Source of the DNA: Bacillaceae bacterium
Lineage (GTDB): Bacteria; Bacillota; Bacilli; JACDOE01
Assembly: GCA_017656255.1 (NCBI GenBank)
Contig: JACDOE010000001.1
Coordinates: forward strand, 1,119,205-1,183,204
Direction: 5' to 3'
DNA length: 64,000 nucleotides
Shown here: positions 26,020 through 37,019 of the stretch, one piece after another
How positions within the stretch are numbered: the first letter of the stretch is position 1
Layout: every line of letters begins with the position of its first letter
Position numbers and translations under genes: made by a program
Notes under the pieces: model-generated
What the model was told of the DNA's origin: nothing
Seen by the model: only the letters and a program-made list of their open reading frames with translations
The model's database searches: none

Positions 26020-26763
26020 TCATTTTCGCACCTGTTCATAATGATACGATATACAGGATAATCCGTAAAGAGATGCGGTCTCTGTACGGAGTATTCGCCG
26101 GCCGAGTGAGATGGATCGGAACCCGGCAGACAAAGCCTCGTCCACTTCTTTTTCGGAAAATCCGCCTTCCGGGCCGATGAGCAGTAAAATGGAAGATCCT
26201 TCGTCAAGCGGTTGCAGGGCCTCGTAAAGCGTAGCTCCCTGCTCCTGTTCATAGGCCAGAAGCCTTGTATCGAACGCATCCGCCTGATCAAGCAGTTCCC
26301 GCCAGGTATGGATTACCGTGATCTGCGGGATCCGGCTGCGATGAGATTGTTCAGCCGCTTCTTTGGCGATTCGGGACCAGCGATCGATTTTTTTGGCTGC
26401 CTTTTTGCCATCCAAACGAACGATGGTCCTTTCCGAAATGACGGGAAGAAACTGAAAAGCACCTAGTTCGGTGCCTTTCTGGATGATCAGTTCCATTTTA
26501 TCTGCTTTGGGCAGGCTCTGGGCGATGGTGATTTGGACCGGCAACTCCCGGTTGTCATCAAGCTCGCCTATAATGTCACAATGAACCACTTCGCCGGACA
26601 CATGGCGAATCCGGGCCGTTACGTCACGCCCCCTGCCATTGCTGACAATAATCTCATCGCCTTCGCCGTAACGCATCACATTTTTAATATGATGGACGTC
26701 ATCCCCGGTGATGGTCAGGTCGTTCTCTCCCATCTGCGGGGGATCCACAAAATATCTTTGCAT
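26020..26763 (-). CDS. rsmE: 16S rRNA (uracil(1498)-N(3))-methyltransferase
   Basis: RsmE methylates U1498 of 16S rRNA with SAM. It has an N-terminal PUA-like part (MQRYFVDPPQMGENDLTITG) and a C-terminal SPOUT knot with LLIGPEGGFSEKEVD and ISLGRRILRTETA. The start is set at 26763 because the protein then begins like its homologues and GAGG lies 8 bases upstream; the open frame runs on to 26799 inside prmA. It has 247 residues and lies 19 bases after prmA. Confidence 0.93.
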   Translation of the reverse strand: MQRYFVDPPQMGENDLTITGDDVHHIKNVMRYGEGDEIIVSNGRGRDVTARIRHVSGEVVHCDIIGELDDNRELPVQITIAQSLPKADKMELIIQKGTELGAFQFLPVISERTIVRLDGKKAAKKIDRWSRIAKEAAEQSHRSRIPQITVIHTWRELLDQADAFDTRLLAYEQEQGATLYEALQPLDEGSSILLLIGPEGGFSEKEVDEALSAGFRSISLGRRILRTETASLYGLSCISYHYEQVRK

Positions 26764-26782
26764 GGTCAAAACCTCAACTATT

Positions 26783-27727
26783 TTACACTTTTTTCGCAAT
26801 AAAGGCTACCCAGTCTTCCATATTAAATGTTTCCAGTATCTCGAGACCGGCATTTCGCGCGGAGTCTTTGACTTCCGCTTCCTTGTTTTTGATGATGCCG
26901 GACGCAATAAAATATCCCGAGGGAGTGAGGACACGCCCCACATCATCGACAAAGCGAAGGATCACTTCTGCGAGAATGTTGGCGACCACGATATCCGCTT
27001 CCATGTCCACTCCGTCCAGCAGATTGTTCTGCCTTGATTCGGCAATGGCATCAATCCGGTTCAATTTAAAATTAATCCGGCTGGCGCTCACCGCCACATC
27101 ATCCAGGTCCAGGGCCAGAATACGAGAAGCGCCCAGTTTGGCCGCCGCGACACTTAATACGCCGCTTCCGGTGCCCACATCGATCACCCGGTCTCCCGGT
27201 TTCACCGTTTTTTCCAGCGCCCGGATGGCTAACACGGTGGTGGGGTGGGTTCCGGTACCGAAAGCCATACCCGGATCCAGTTCAATCACCATTTCGCCTT
27301 CCCGATCCGGCGGGGTTTCGTAATTTTCCCAGGTCGGCGTGATCGTGAACCGGTCTGAAATGTGAACCGGTTTATAATATTTTTTCCAGGCCGTCGCCCA
27401 TTCTTCCTCGCGGACTTCAGTCAGAGTGACCTGTCCTGTTCCCCTGTCAATGCCATACAAAAACAGGTTGTTGACAGCATCCTTGATTTCTTCCACCGTT
27501 TCCTGCAAACAGCTGTTAATGGGAAGGTAGGCTTTGACGATGACCCCTTCTTCCGGAAAATCGCCGGGTGAGAGTTCATACACTTCCCCGAATTTGCCTT
27601 CCCAGTCTCGGTAAAGAACTTCCGGGTCTTCAATCACCACCCCGCTGGCCCCCGCTTCATGGAGAATGTTGGCAACCGCCTCAATCGCCTCCTGGCTGGT
27701 ATGAATACTGATTTCCGACCATCTCAA
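26783..27727 (-). CDS. prmA: Ribosomal protein L11 methyltransferase
   Basis: PrmA trimethylates ribosomal protein L11. The catalytic domain shows GMAFGTGTHPTT, motif I VIDVGTGSGVLSVAAAKLG, and DIVVANILAEV. I choose a TTG start at 27727: GAGGGGGTGG lies 5 bases upstream, and the product then begins with (M)RWSEISIHTSQEA, matching the MKWSEISIHT start of B. subtilis PrmA. An ATG at 27754 is in frame but has no ribosome binding site. That gives 314 residues, the usual length. It sits between dnaJ and rsmE. Confidence 0.92.
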   Translation of the reverse strand: MRWSEISIHTSQEAIEAVANILHEAGASGVVIEDPEVLYRDWEGKFGEVYELSPGDFPEEGVIVKAYLPINSCLQETVEEIKDAVNNLFLYGIDRGTGQVTLTEVREEEWATAWKKYYKPVHISDRFTITPTWENYETPPDREGEMVIELDPGMAFGTGTHPTTVLAIRALEKTVKPGDRVIDVGTGSGVLSVAAAKLGASRILALDLDDVAVSASRINFKLNRIDAIAESRQNNLLDGVDMEADIVVANILAEVILRFVDDVGRVLTPSGYFIASGIIKNKEAEVKDSARNAGLEILETFNMEDWVAFIAKKV

Positions 27728-27787
27728 TTGTTCCACCCCCTCACCATCCGGCATCTCCGGCTGATCCCCGAGCGCTTCAACGGCGCA

Positions 27788-28915
27788 TTAATCGCCGCGA
27801 AAAGCCCGTTTCATTTTATCAAAAAAGGATTCCTGATCGCCATGAATGGATTCGCCACTCTCTTCGGCAAATTCCTTCAGCAATTCTTTCTGTTTGTCGG
27901 TCATATTGACCGGTGTGACCACCCGCACCTGTACATGTTGATCTCCCCGGCCATATCCTCTCAAACGCGTGATTCCTTTTCCCTTAATTCGAAAATAGGT
28001 TCCGGTTTGTGTCCCCGGCGGGATTTTCAATTTGACTTTGCCGTCCAGAGTCGGGACCTCCACTTCATCTCCGAGGGCGGCCTGCACGAAGGTTAATGGA
28101 ACTTCGCAATAGACATCGTCTCCGTCCCGTTTGAAGAAATCGTGCGGTCTGACACGAATCAGCACGTACAGATCCCCGGGCGGTCCCCCGTTGCGGCCGG
28201 GTTCCCCTTTTCCGGCGACACGCAGGCGGGCGCCGTCGTCCACACCGGCCGGGATTTTCAGGTGAATTTTGCTCCTCACTTTCATATGGCCGCTGCCGTG
28301 ACACTTGCTACATTTTTCACGAATGATTTTACCTGTTCCCTGACAGTTTTGACAGATTCGGCGGTTCACGATACGTCCGAAAGGCGTATTCTGAATCTGC
28401 TCCTGCTGCCCGGTGCCGTGGCAGACCGAACACTCTTCAGGCTGTGTGCCAGGCTTTGCACCAGTTCCGTGGCACTGATCACAGGTTTCTTCACGGGGGA
28501 TTTCAATGTCCTTTTCAATGCCAAATGCCGCATCCTTGAATTCAATCTCAAGGGTGTACTGCAGATCTGCTCCCTGCTGCGGAGCATTCGGGTTTCGCCG
28601 TCTTCCCCCGCCGCCGAAGAACATATCGAAAATATCGCCAAATCCGCCAAAATCCCCGCCGAAGTCGCCAAAACCGCCTCCGCCAAAACCCTGGCCGGGG
28701 TCGGCGTGGCCGAACTGATCATAATTCGCTCGTTTCTGGGAATCACTCAACACGTCATAGGCTTCTTTGACTTCTTTAAACTTTTCTTCCGCATCCGGGG
28801 ACTTGTTGACATCCGGATGATATTTTCGCGCCAGTTTGCGATATGCTTTTTTTATTTCATCGGCACTTGCATCTTTCGATACGCCGAGAACTTCATAGTA
28901 ATCCCGCTTGCTCAT
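27788..28915 (-). CDS. dnaJ: Chaperone protein DnaJ
   Basis: DnaJ is the Hsp40 cochaperone that delivers substrates to DnaK and stimulates its ATPase. The J domain carries HPD ([14 protein letters not shown]), followed by a G/F-rich stretch (residues about 72-115). Four zinc-binding CxxCxGxG repeats follow: [24 protein letters not shown] and CSKCHGSG. Length is 375 residues. GGGAGT precedes the ATG. It lies 175 bases after dnaK; that gap holds a hairpin. Confidence 0.97.
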   Translation of the reverse strand: MSKRDYYEVLGVSKDASADEIKKAYRKLARKYHPDVNKSPDAEEKFKEVKEAYDVLSDSQKRANYDQFGHADPGQGFGGGGFGDFGGDFGGFGDIFDMFFGGGGRRRNPNAPQQGADLQYTLEIEFKDAAFGIEKDIEIPREETCDQCHGTGAKPGTQPEECSVCHGTGQQEQIQNTPFGRIVNRRICQNCQGTGKIIREKCSKCHGSGHMKVRSKIHLKIPAGVDDGARLRVAGKGEPGRNGGPPGDLYVLIRVRPHDFFKRDGDDVYCEVPLTFVQAALGDEVEVPTLDGKVKLKIPPGTQTGTYFRIKGKGITRLRGYGRGDQHVQVRVVTPVNMTDKQKELLKEFAEESGESIHGDQESFFDKMKRAFRGD

Positions 28916-28997
28916 TCAATCAACTCCCAGTATAAGCCTTCATCCAGTCCTGGTCCAGAACGATGCATGATTCCCCTTTAATTTAAGAAAAATGTAA

Positions 28998-29029
28998 AGT
29001 CAAAGCTGGCGGTCACACCAACTTTGACT
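28998..29029 (-). terminator. Intercistronic hairpin between dnaK and dnaJ
   Basis: AGTCAAAGTTGG and CCAGCTTTGACT pair on the minus strand (12 bp with one G-U), followed by TTACATTTTTC. It may be a partial terminator or an mRNA processing site that lowers dnaJ output relative to dnaK. Confidence 0.55.
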
Positions 29030-29090
29030 GCATAAGTCCGGCAGAGCTCCCGATTTATATCGGAGCCCTGCGATGATCAAGTGTTGATTC

Positions 29091-30977
<1,887 letters not shown>

Positions 30978-31004
30978 TTAAAATACTGAAAATGTTGTAT
31001 AGCT

Positions 31005-31625
31005 CTATGAGCTGACCTTCACCATGGAAGGACGAATGACTCGATCTTTCATCATATATCCCTTTTGCAATTCTTCCACCACGACACCGGATTCATGTTC
31101 ATCACTGTCTACCTGCATCACGGCCTGGTGGTAATTGGGATCAAACTTTTTACCCGTTGCTTCGATCGGCTTGACATCTTCTTTCTCGAGAATCTGCATG
31201 AATTGCCGGAATACCATTTCTACCCCTTCCATGAGGGCATCGTTGTCCGATTTTTCCTTTCCGGCTTCGATGGCTCTCTCAAAATTGTCCACCACCGGCA
31301 ACAGCGATTCGATCACATTCATCGACGCATATTTGGCCATCTCTTCTTTTTCCTTCATGGTGCGGCGGCGGTAGTTGTCAAAATCAGCCTGGGCTCTGAG
31401 AAAACGATTATAGTTTTCTTCCACCTGTTTTTTTAATTCATCGATCTGTTGCAGCAATTCCTGTTCACGTTCCGAGAGGGACGATTCTTCCTCCCCTTTA
31501 TTATCCGGTGCTTCTTGCTGAGCTTTCATCGAATCATCTTGTTCCTGTGGCTGTTCTTTCTGCTCCAGGCCTTCTTCCATCTCATCCTGGTTTTCTACCG
31601 ATTGGTTCTTTTCTTCCAAAGCCAT
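31005..31625 (-). CDS. grpE: Nucleotide exchange factor GrpE
   Basis: GrpE releases ADP from DnaK. A charged, disordered N-terminus of about 60 residues is followed by a long helix (EQELLQQIDELKKQVEENYN) and the family motif RAQADFDNYRRRTMKEKEE. The beta domain has FDPNYHQAVMQVDSDEHESG and GYMMKDRVIRPSMVKV. Its length is 206 residues. The ATG at 31625 lies only about 2-3 bases after an AGGTGA, so the true start could be slightly different. It begins 15 bases after the chaperonin gene. Confidence 0.95.
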   Translation of the reverse strand: MALEEKNQSVENQDEMEEGLEQKEQPQEQDDSMKAQQEAPDNKGEEESSLSEREQELLQQIDELKKQVEENYNRFLRAQADFDNYRRRTMKEKEEMAKYASMNVIESLLPVVDNFERAIEAGKEKSDNDALMEGVEMVFRQFMQILEKEDVKPIEATGKKFDPNYHQAVMQVDSDEHESGVVVEELQKGYMMKDRVIRPSMVKVSS

Positions 31626-31640
31626 TCACCTCAAATTCTG

Positions 31641-33176
31641 TTATTCTTCTTCCTTCATGCGAATGATCGTATGAATGCGCAGTATCGCCCGGCTGACTTC
31701 CGCAGCCGCCTGGACCGCCTGGATCTTGACCTGTACCGGATCCACCACACCGACTTCCAGCATGTCAACCGGCGTTCCTGTGTCCAGATCCAGTCCGAAG
31801 GCATGATTGCCGGTTTCAATCTGAGTTGCTTTAACCTGTTCCACTTTTTCCAGCGGGCTGAATCCCGCATTCTGAATCATCTGGGTCAGGGGCCGCCGCA
31901 TGGCGTGACTGACCACTTCCATGCCGAAACTTTCCATGCCTCTTAACGCTGATTTTTGCTTTTCCAGTTCAATGGAAGCTGCCAGTTCAATGGCGCCGCC
32001 TCCCGGTATGTATCCGCTGCGTACGGCAGCCTGAACGGAAGAAGCGGCATCTCTAGCAATCCGTTCCCGTTCCCCGACCAGTTCCGGAGTGGGCGCGCCC
32101 ACAAGAATGGTCGCAGTCGGTGTTCCACTTCCATCCAGGATACGGACATGTTTCATCCGGTGATTCACGACGACTTTACCGGCATTACCCAGATACCGGG
32201 ACAGTTCTTCCACCGGTTTAGCGAGACCGGTCCGTTTCACACTGCGGGCTCCGGTATGTTCCATGACGCGTTTGATTTCTTTTTTGGCTACCCGGTGCAC
32301 AACCATAATCCCCCGGTCGCGACAAAACTCCTCAGCGAGCGCATCCAGGCTGCGATCCACAATCACCAGATTGACGCCCAGTTGTACCAGTTTGTCCAGG
32401 TCCTTTACAAAGGCATCTTTTAATTCCAGGTATCGCTGAAATCCGATTTCAGTGCCCAGTGCTTCATCATCCACTTCTTCCGGAGCAAAGGCATCATCCA
32501 TTACCAGAATCCTGGCCTGATCCAGTTCCGACGGCATATCATCCGCAACGGGCAGTTTGCTAATCAGCACACCGGAGATGACCTCATGCTCACTTCCCGG
32601 GGCAGCGACCACGCTGTCGGCAAAACGGTATGAAGTTTCAACCAGCTTTTCTGCTCCAACTGTGTGCGCGCCCTCCATAATCAGGCGGGCGATATCTTCC
32701 TGTTCTCTACCGGCAATTCTCGCAATCTGATAAAGTACCGGATCATCGAGTGTTTCAATCGGGGACGACTTTGCCCTCATCCATTCAATTGCCAGGCGGG
32801 CCGCCTCCTGGATCCCGGCGATAACCTTGGCCACCGGGACGCCCTGTTCGATCTTTCTCAGGCCTTCTTCGACCATGGCCGAGGCCAGCACCGTTGCCGT
32901 CGTCGTGCCATCCCCCACTTCATCCTGCTGTGATCGGGCGATGTTTATCAACATTCGGGCAGCGGGATGTTTCACCGCCATTTTATCCAGGATCGTCACA
33001 CCATCATTGGTGATCAGCACCTCTCCGGATTCATCCACCAGCATGGTGTCGAGCCCTTTTGGGCCCAGTGTTCCTTCCACGGCTGAAGCCACTGCCCGGA
33101 CGGCACTGGCATTACTCTGAATCACGGAAATCTGATCATCATGTCCATTTCTTTCTTCCCTGTCAGATGCGCTCAT
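31641..33176 (-). CDS. Archaeal-type chaperonin in the Hsp70 operon (group II fold; group III lineage)
   Basis: This is a Cpn60/TCP-1 superfamily ATP-dependent folding ring of the thermosome type, not GroEL. Residues 34-45 EGTLGPKGLDTM, 57-63 NDGVTIL and 88-93 GDGTTT form the nucleotide site. The distal motif has the catalytic-type Asp in RIARDAASSVQAAV and GGGAIELAAS near residue 390. At 511 residues it is shorter than archaeal thermosomes and ends in MKEEE without a GGM tail. No GroES-like gene is nearby, as expected for a built-in-lid chaperonin. Bacterial proteins of this kind were described from Carboxydothermus hydrogenoformans as group III chaperonins, also encoded in the hsp70 operon. 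Control by HrcA/CIRCE is inferred from position. Confidence 0.92.
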   Translation of the reverse strand: MSASDREERNGHDDQISVIQSNASAVRAVASAVEGTLGPKGLDTMLVDESGEVLITNDGVTILDKMAVKHPAARMLINIARSQQDEVGDGTTTATVLASAMVEEGLRKIEQGVPVAKVIAGIQEAARLAIEWMRAKSSPIETLDDPVLYQIARIAGREQEDIARLIMEGAHTVGAEKLVETSYRFADSVVAAPGSEHEVISGVLISKLPVADDMPSELDQARILVMDDAFAPEEVDDEALGTEIGFQRYLELKDAFVKDLDKLVQLGVNLVIVDRSLDALAEEFCRDRGIMVVHRVAKKEIKRVMEHTGARSVKRTGLAKPVEELSRYLGNAGKVVVNHRMKHVRILDGSGTPTATILVGAPTPELVGERERIARDAASSVQAAVRSGYIPGGGAIELAASIELEKQKSALRGMESFGMEVVSHAMRRPLTQMIQNAGFSPLEKVEQVKATQIETGNHAFGLDLDTGTPVDMLEVGVVDPVQVKIQAVQAAAEVSRAILRIHTIIRMKEEE

Positions 33177-33301
33177 GTCTCAACGCCCTTTCCATGCATA
33201 GCGATAGGGGGTTCAGGATCAACCCTACCCCCCTTTTTATCATAACCTGATACACATTCCCTTTTTAACCTGACGAAGATGGATTTATACGAGTGTTGAC
33301 T

Positions 33302-34330
33302 CTAGTCTTCATAAAACTTGTTCAGGGTCTGGGACAGGTCACGGGTCAGATGGTTGAGAATGCGGATGACTTTGGCATATTCCATGCGTGTCGGCCCCAG
33401 GATCCCCACCACCCCGACGGGATTCCCGTGCAGTTCGTAAGTGGCCGTAATCACGCTGCAGTTGTTGACCGCTTCTTCATCCAGCTCCTGACCGATCCGA
33501 ACCTGAAGTCCGCTTTCTGTCTGACCGAGGAGACGTATCACAGCATCATCACGTTCCAGAAGTTCCAGAATGCCTCTTACTTTATCAATATCACGGAATT
33601 CCGGCTGGTTCATGATGTTGGTCGTCCCCTTCAGGTAAATACGATCGGCGGATTGTTCGTCAAATGCGCGGGAAATCATCTCCATCGCCTGATCATAGGT
33701 TTCAAGATGTTGCCGCAGCTCACGGTTGATTTCAGTAAAAATACGGGTCCGGATCTGCGAAAGCGGAACGCCTTTTAATTTATGATTGAACAGATTAACG
33801 AGTTTCTCAATATCAGAAAGTGAAATATCCTCCGGCACCTGGATCGTTTTATTCTCGACCCTTCCGGTATCAGTCACCAGAATAGCCACCGCCGAATGTT
33901 TGGAAATGGGAATAATTTGAATGTGATTTAACTTGGCCTGAAAGACTTCGGGTCCCATCACGATGGACGTATAGTTGGTCAACTGGGACAGGATATCGGC
34001 TGTCTGCTGAATCACCTGTTCCACTTCATAAAACTTCTGATCGAAAAAATATTTGATCCCCATGATTTCCGGGGCCGTCAGTTTTCTCAGCTTGAGCAGG
34101 TGATCCACATAGTAGCGGTATCCTTTCTGGGACGGCACCCGGCCTGCCGACGTATGCGGCTGCTCCAGGTATCCCATTTCCTCCAGGTCCGCCATTTCAT
34201 TGCGGACGGTCGCCGAACTGAATCCGATATCTTTGCGTTTAGAAATCGTTCGCGAGCCGACAGGCTCGGCGGAACGAATATAGTCATCTATGATGGCATT
34301 CAGAATCTTCTTCTGCCGTTCCGTCAACAT
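33302..34330 (-). CDS. hrcA: Heat-inducible transcription repressor HrcA
   Basis: HrcA binds CIRCE and represses chaperone genes. The N-terminal winged helix covers LTERQKKILNAIIDDYI, EPVGSRTISKR and the recognition region FSSATVRNEMADLEEMGYLE; the GAF-like HrcA domain follows. The start at 34330 (MLTERQKK) fits homologues and has AGGTGA 9 bases upstream; the frame is open to 34393 but reaches into the leader. It has 342 residues. It is the first gene of the heat-shock operon, about 105 nt after the predicted transcription start, so it autoregulates. A gap of 125 bases separates it from the chaperonin gene. Confidence 0.97.
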   Translation of the reverse strand: MLTERQKKILNAIIDDYIRSAEPVGSRTISKRKDIGFSSATVRNEMADLEEMGYLEQPHTSAGRVPSQKGYRYYVDHLLKLRKLTAPEIMGIKYFFDQKFYEVEQVIQQTADILSQLTNYTSIVMGPEVFQAKLNHIQIIPISKHSAVAILVTDTGRVENKTIQVPEDISLSDIEKLVNLFNHKLKGVPLSQIRTRIFTEINRELRQHLETYDQAMEMISRAFDEQSADRIYLKGTTNIMNQPEFRDIDKVRGILELLERDDAVIRLLGQTESGLQVRIGQELDEEAVNNCSVITATYELHGNPVGVVGILGPTRMEYAKVIRILNHLTRDLSQTLNKFYED

Positions 34331-34406
34331 GATGTCCATCACCTCACGATTAAGAGGACATGGCGGATCGACCCGACAATCGTCAATCTCCATGTTTTAA
34401 ACCTTA

Positions 34407-34433
34407 TTAGCACTCATGCCCCACGAGTGCTAA
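34407..34433 (-). promoter_or_regulatory. CIRCE operator (HrcA site)
   Basis: A perfect TTAGCACTC-N9-GAGTGCTAA inverted repeat, the full CIRCE consensus. It lies just downstream of the predicted -10 box, so it covers the transcription start and the 5' end of the mRNA. No second copy was found elsewhere in the window. Confidence 0.97.
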
Positions 34434-34444
34434 TCCTTATCTAA

Positions 34445-34474
34445 AACATACCAAATCCGGTCAGCTGTTGTCAA
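34445..34474 (-). promoter_or_regulatory. Sigma-A promoter of the hrcA operon
   Basis: TTGACA (34469-34474) and TATGTT (34445-34450) are 18 bases apart on the minus strand, immediately after the hemW stop codon. CIRCE begins 12 bases downstream. Confidence 0.8.
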
Positions 34475-34484
34475 CAAGACCCGT

Positions 34485-35687
34485 TCATGTCCCAAGGAAT
34501 GCGGCGAATACCTCATTGCCAAGGGGAATCCCCTTTTCTGACAGGCGCACGGAGGAGGTATCCATGACAATGAGTCCCTGTTCCCTTAACCGGCCCAGCG
34601 GCTCCGCAAACACCTCTCTCATGCCCTGTCCGTACCGGTGGTAAAAGCGGTCGAAGCGAACCCCTTCCAGCATACGAAGGCCCATGATCATAAAATCTTC
34701 CATCGATTCCCGCTCCGACACCGCAAATTCCTCTACCCGGGGGAGTCCCTCTGTTTTTACTTTTTCTAAATACATGTTTAAGGGTCCGGCATTGACATGT
34801 CGCCTGCCAGCGACGTAGCCATGGGCGCCTGCCCCGATGCCGTAATAAAATTCATTCAACCAGTAAGTGATGTTATGCCGGCTCTCAAATCCGGGATTGG
34901 CAAAATTACTGATTTCATATTGTTTAAATCTCCGTGCGTTCAATTCATCCATCAGCCACAGGTACATGTCCAGTTCTTCCTGTTCGGAGGGTAGCGGCAG
35001 TTTTCCTTTTTCATACAGATGATAGAAATGTGTATTTTCCTCTACTTTTAGACTGTATGCTGACAGGTGCCGGATTGGTAACTGCACCGCCCGTTCTACC
35101 GCATCTTTGAGATGATCGAGTGTCTGGCCCGGAAGGCCGAACATCAAATCGATTGATATATTATCAAAACCGGCGTTGACCGCATTTTCGATACTTTCAT
35201 AAACCTGGCGACGGTCGTGAATCCGTCCGATTCGTTTTAACAGTTCATCATTAAAGGTCTGCACCCCGAAACTGATCCGATTGACACCGCCTGCTTTCAT
35301 CACATTCAGCTTGGCAGGATCCGTCGTCCCGGGATTCGCTTCCATGCTGAATTCGTAATCCCGTTCCAGCCGGGGAAAATGCCGGGATACAGAGTCAAGA
35401 AAATAGGCCATCTGCTCCGGGCTCAAATATGACGGCGTGCCACCACCCACATAAATGGTAGAAATCTTCTGCGGCGGCACCTGCCTGACCGTTTCTTCCA
35501 TTTCGCGGTCCAGGGCATACAGGTAATCCCAGATGATCTGTTCATCCCGAGTGACAAAGGAGTTAAAATCACAATAATAGCATTTGTTGGTGCAAAAAGG
35601 GATATGAATATAGACCGCCCCGGGCGGGGATTCAAGGCTGATATCCGGTTTTGGTCCTTGTTTCTGTTCTTCCAGCATGGCACTCAC
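34485..35687 (-). CDS. hemW: Heme chaperone HemW (radical SAM, HemN-like)
   Basis: HemW is an oxygen-independent coproporphyrinogen oxidase homologue now regarded as a heme-binding chaperone. The radical-SAM motif is in YIHIPFCTNKCYYCDFNSF (CxxxCxxC, residues about 26-44), followed by YVGGGTPSYLSPEQM. HemW members lack the extra N-terminal cysteine of true HemN, and that is so here. It has 400 residues. Its start overlaps the patA stop as ATGA, giving translational coupling. It precedes hrcA as in B. subtilis, but a CIRCE promoter stands between them. Confidence 0.92.
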   Translation of the reverse strand: MSAMLEEQKQGPKPDISLESPPGAVYIHIPFCTNKCYYCDFNSFVTRDEQIIWDYLYALDREMEETVRQVPPQKISTIYVGGGTPSYLSPEQMAYFLDSVSRHFPRLERDYEFSMEANPGTTDPAKLNVMKAGGVNRISFGVQTFNDELLKRIGRIHDRRQVYESIENAVNAGFDNISIDLMFGLPGQTLDHLKDAVERAVQLPIRHLSAYSLKVEENTHFYHLYEKGKLPLPSEQEELDMYLWLMDELNARRFKQYEISNFANPGFESRHNITYWLNEFYYGIGAGAHGYVAGRRHVNAGPLNMYLEKVKTEGLPRVEEFAVSERESMEDFMIMGLRMLEGVRFDRFYHRYGQGMREVFAEPLGRLREQGLIVMDTSSVRLSEKGIPLGNEVFAAFLGT

Positions 35688-36853
35688 ATTCCTGTCGCTT
35701 TGATTTTTTGTACGAATGACTCCAGCCGGTTCATGCCTTCTGCCAGCACCTCATCGGCATAGGCATAAGAGATACGGACAAATCCCTCTCCGTACCGGGA
35801 AAAAGCGGATCCCGGCACCACCGCCAATTCCTCCTCTTTAAGCAGTTGTTCGGCAAAAGCAAAGGAGGAAAGCCCGAACTGGCGAACAGACGGGAAAATA
35901 TAGAAAGCCCCCTCCGGTTTGACGACTTCGAGTCCCATTTGACGTAACCGGTCATAAACGAAGTCTCGTCTTTTAACATATTCCGCCCTCATCACCTCCG
36001 CATCATCCCGGCCTGCCGTCAGGGCCTCCAGCGCGGCATACTGGCTGATGGAAGAGGCACAGGACACATTATACTGATGCACTTTTAACATATGTTGCAT
36101 GATCGGTTGCGGTCCCAGAGCAAATCCGATTCGCCAGCCGGTCATGGCATGAGACTTGGACACCCCGTTGATCACAATCGTTTTCTCCCGCATGCCCGGC
36201 AAAGACGCAATCGACCGGTGCGTCCGCCCGTAAATCAGTTCGCTGTAAATTTCGTCTGCGAGCACAAAGATTTCCTTATCCTGAAGCAGCCGGGCGATGT
36301 CCTGTAAATTCTGTTCATCAAGCAGACACCCGGTGGGATTGGACGGATAGGGAAGAATGATGCAACGGGTTTTGTCCGTGATACGCTTCTCTATCATATC
36401 CGCCGTGATTTGAAAATCGGTTTCGGTGGTATCCACATAAACCGGCGTTGCCCCGCACATCTGAATCACCGGGGCATAACCGGGGTAAACCGGTGCCGGT
36501 AAAATCACGTCGTTTCCTTCCTGTAAAATGGTTCGCAGGGCAATGTCAATAGCCTGGCTGGCTCCGATGGTCGTAATGATTTCCTGCTTCGGATCGTAAT
36601 CGAGGCCATACCGGGTTTTGACAAAGTCAGAAACAGCCCTTCTCAGTTCGATCAAGCCTGCATTGTGAGTATAGGTGGTCCTGTTTTCCTCAATTGCCCG
36701 GATCCCCGCCTGTTTCACGTGTTCGGGCGTCGCAAAGTCCGGTTGCCCGATTGTCAGCGAAATGGCATTCTGATATTTTGCTACCATATTGGAAAACTGC
36801 CGGATGCCGGAGATTTGAATATTCCGGACCCGGGGATTAATCAGATGTTCCAC
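35684..36853 (-). CDS. patA: PLP-dependent aminotransferase (PatA type)
   Basis: This is a class I/II aminotransferase, closely like B. subtilis PatA, which acts on N-acetyl-L,L-diaminopimelate in lysine synthesis. Motifs are ISLTIGQPDFATPEHV, ITTIGASQAID, LPYPSNPTG, the aspartate of VLADEIYSEL and the PLP lysine in VINGVSKSHAMTGWRIGF. I start at GTG 36853, so that the product begins (M)EHLINPRVRNIQISGI like PatA, with AAGG 9 bases upstream; ATG 36862 is possible. It forms a pair with hemW and diverges from hsp20. Confidence 0.87.
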   Translation of the reverse strand: MEHLINPRVRNIQISGIRQFSNMVAKYQNAISLTIGQPDFATPEHVKQAGIRAIEENRTTYTHNAGLIELRRAVSDFVKTRYGLDYDPKQEIITTIGASQAIDIALRTILQEGNDVILPAPVYPGYAPVIQMCGATPVYVDTTETDFQITADMIEKRITDKTRCIILPYPSNPTGCLLDEQNLQDIARLLQDKEIFVLADEIYSELIYGRTHRSIASLPGMREKTIVINGVSKSHAMTGWRIGFALGPQPIMQHMLKVHQYNVSCASSISQYAALEALTAGRDDAEVMRAEYVKRRDFVYDRLRQMGLEVVKPEGAFYIFPSVRQFGLSSFAFAEQLLKEEELAVVPGSAFSRYGEGFVRISYAYADEVLAEGMNRLESFVQKIKATGM

Positions 36854-37019
36854 TCCTACCATCCTTTCCGTTTCATTACAAAAAGTATAACAGGAATAGA
36901 GATAAAATCCGAGCCGCAAAACCACATGACCACAAGATTTTGTATAAAATTGACCGATTGGAAAAAAATAACGAAGTGCCCTGGTTTAAATATCATGAAC
37001 AAAGGAGGTTGTCCAATCC

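Noticed and set aside
28142-28981. 279-codon open frame on the plus strand
   Set aside because: It is antisense to dnaJ; the four CxxCxGxG motifs prove the minus strand codes.
31641-33176. GroEL annotation for the chaperonin gene
   Set aside because: The motif pattern (LGPKGLDTML, NDGVTILDKM, GGGAIE) and the absence of groES nearby point to the thermosome type.
33287-33300. GAGTGTTGA resembling half a CIRCE element before the chaperonin gene
   Set aside because: Only one half-site is present and there is no facing TTAGCACTC, so it is not an HrcA operator.
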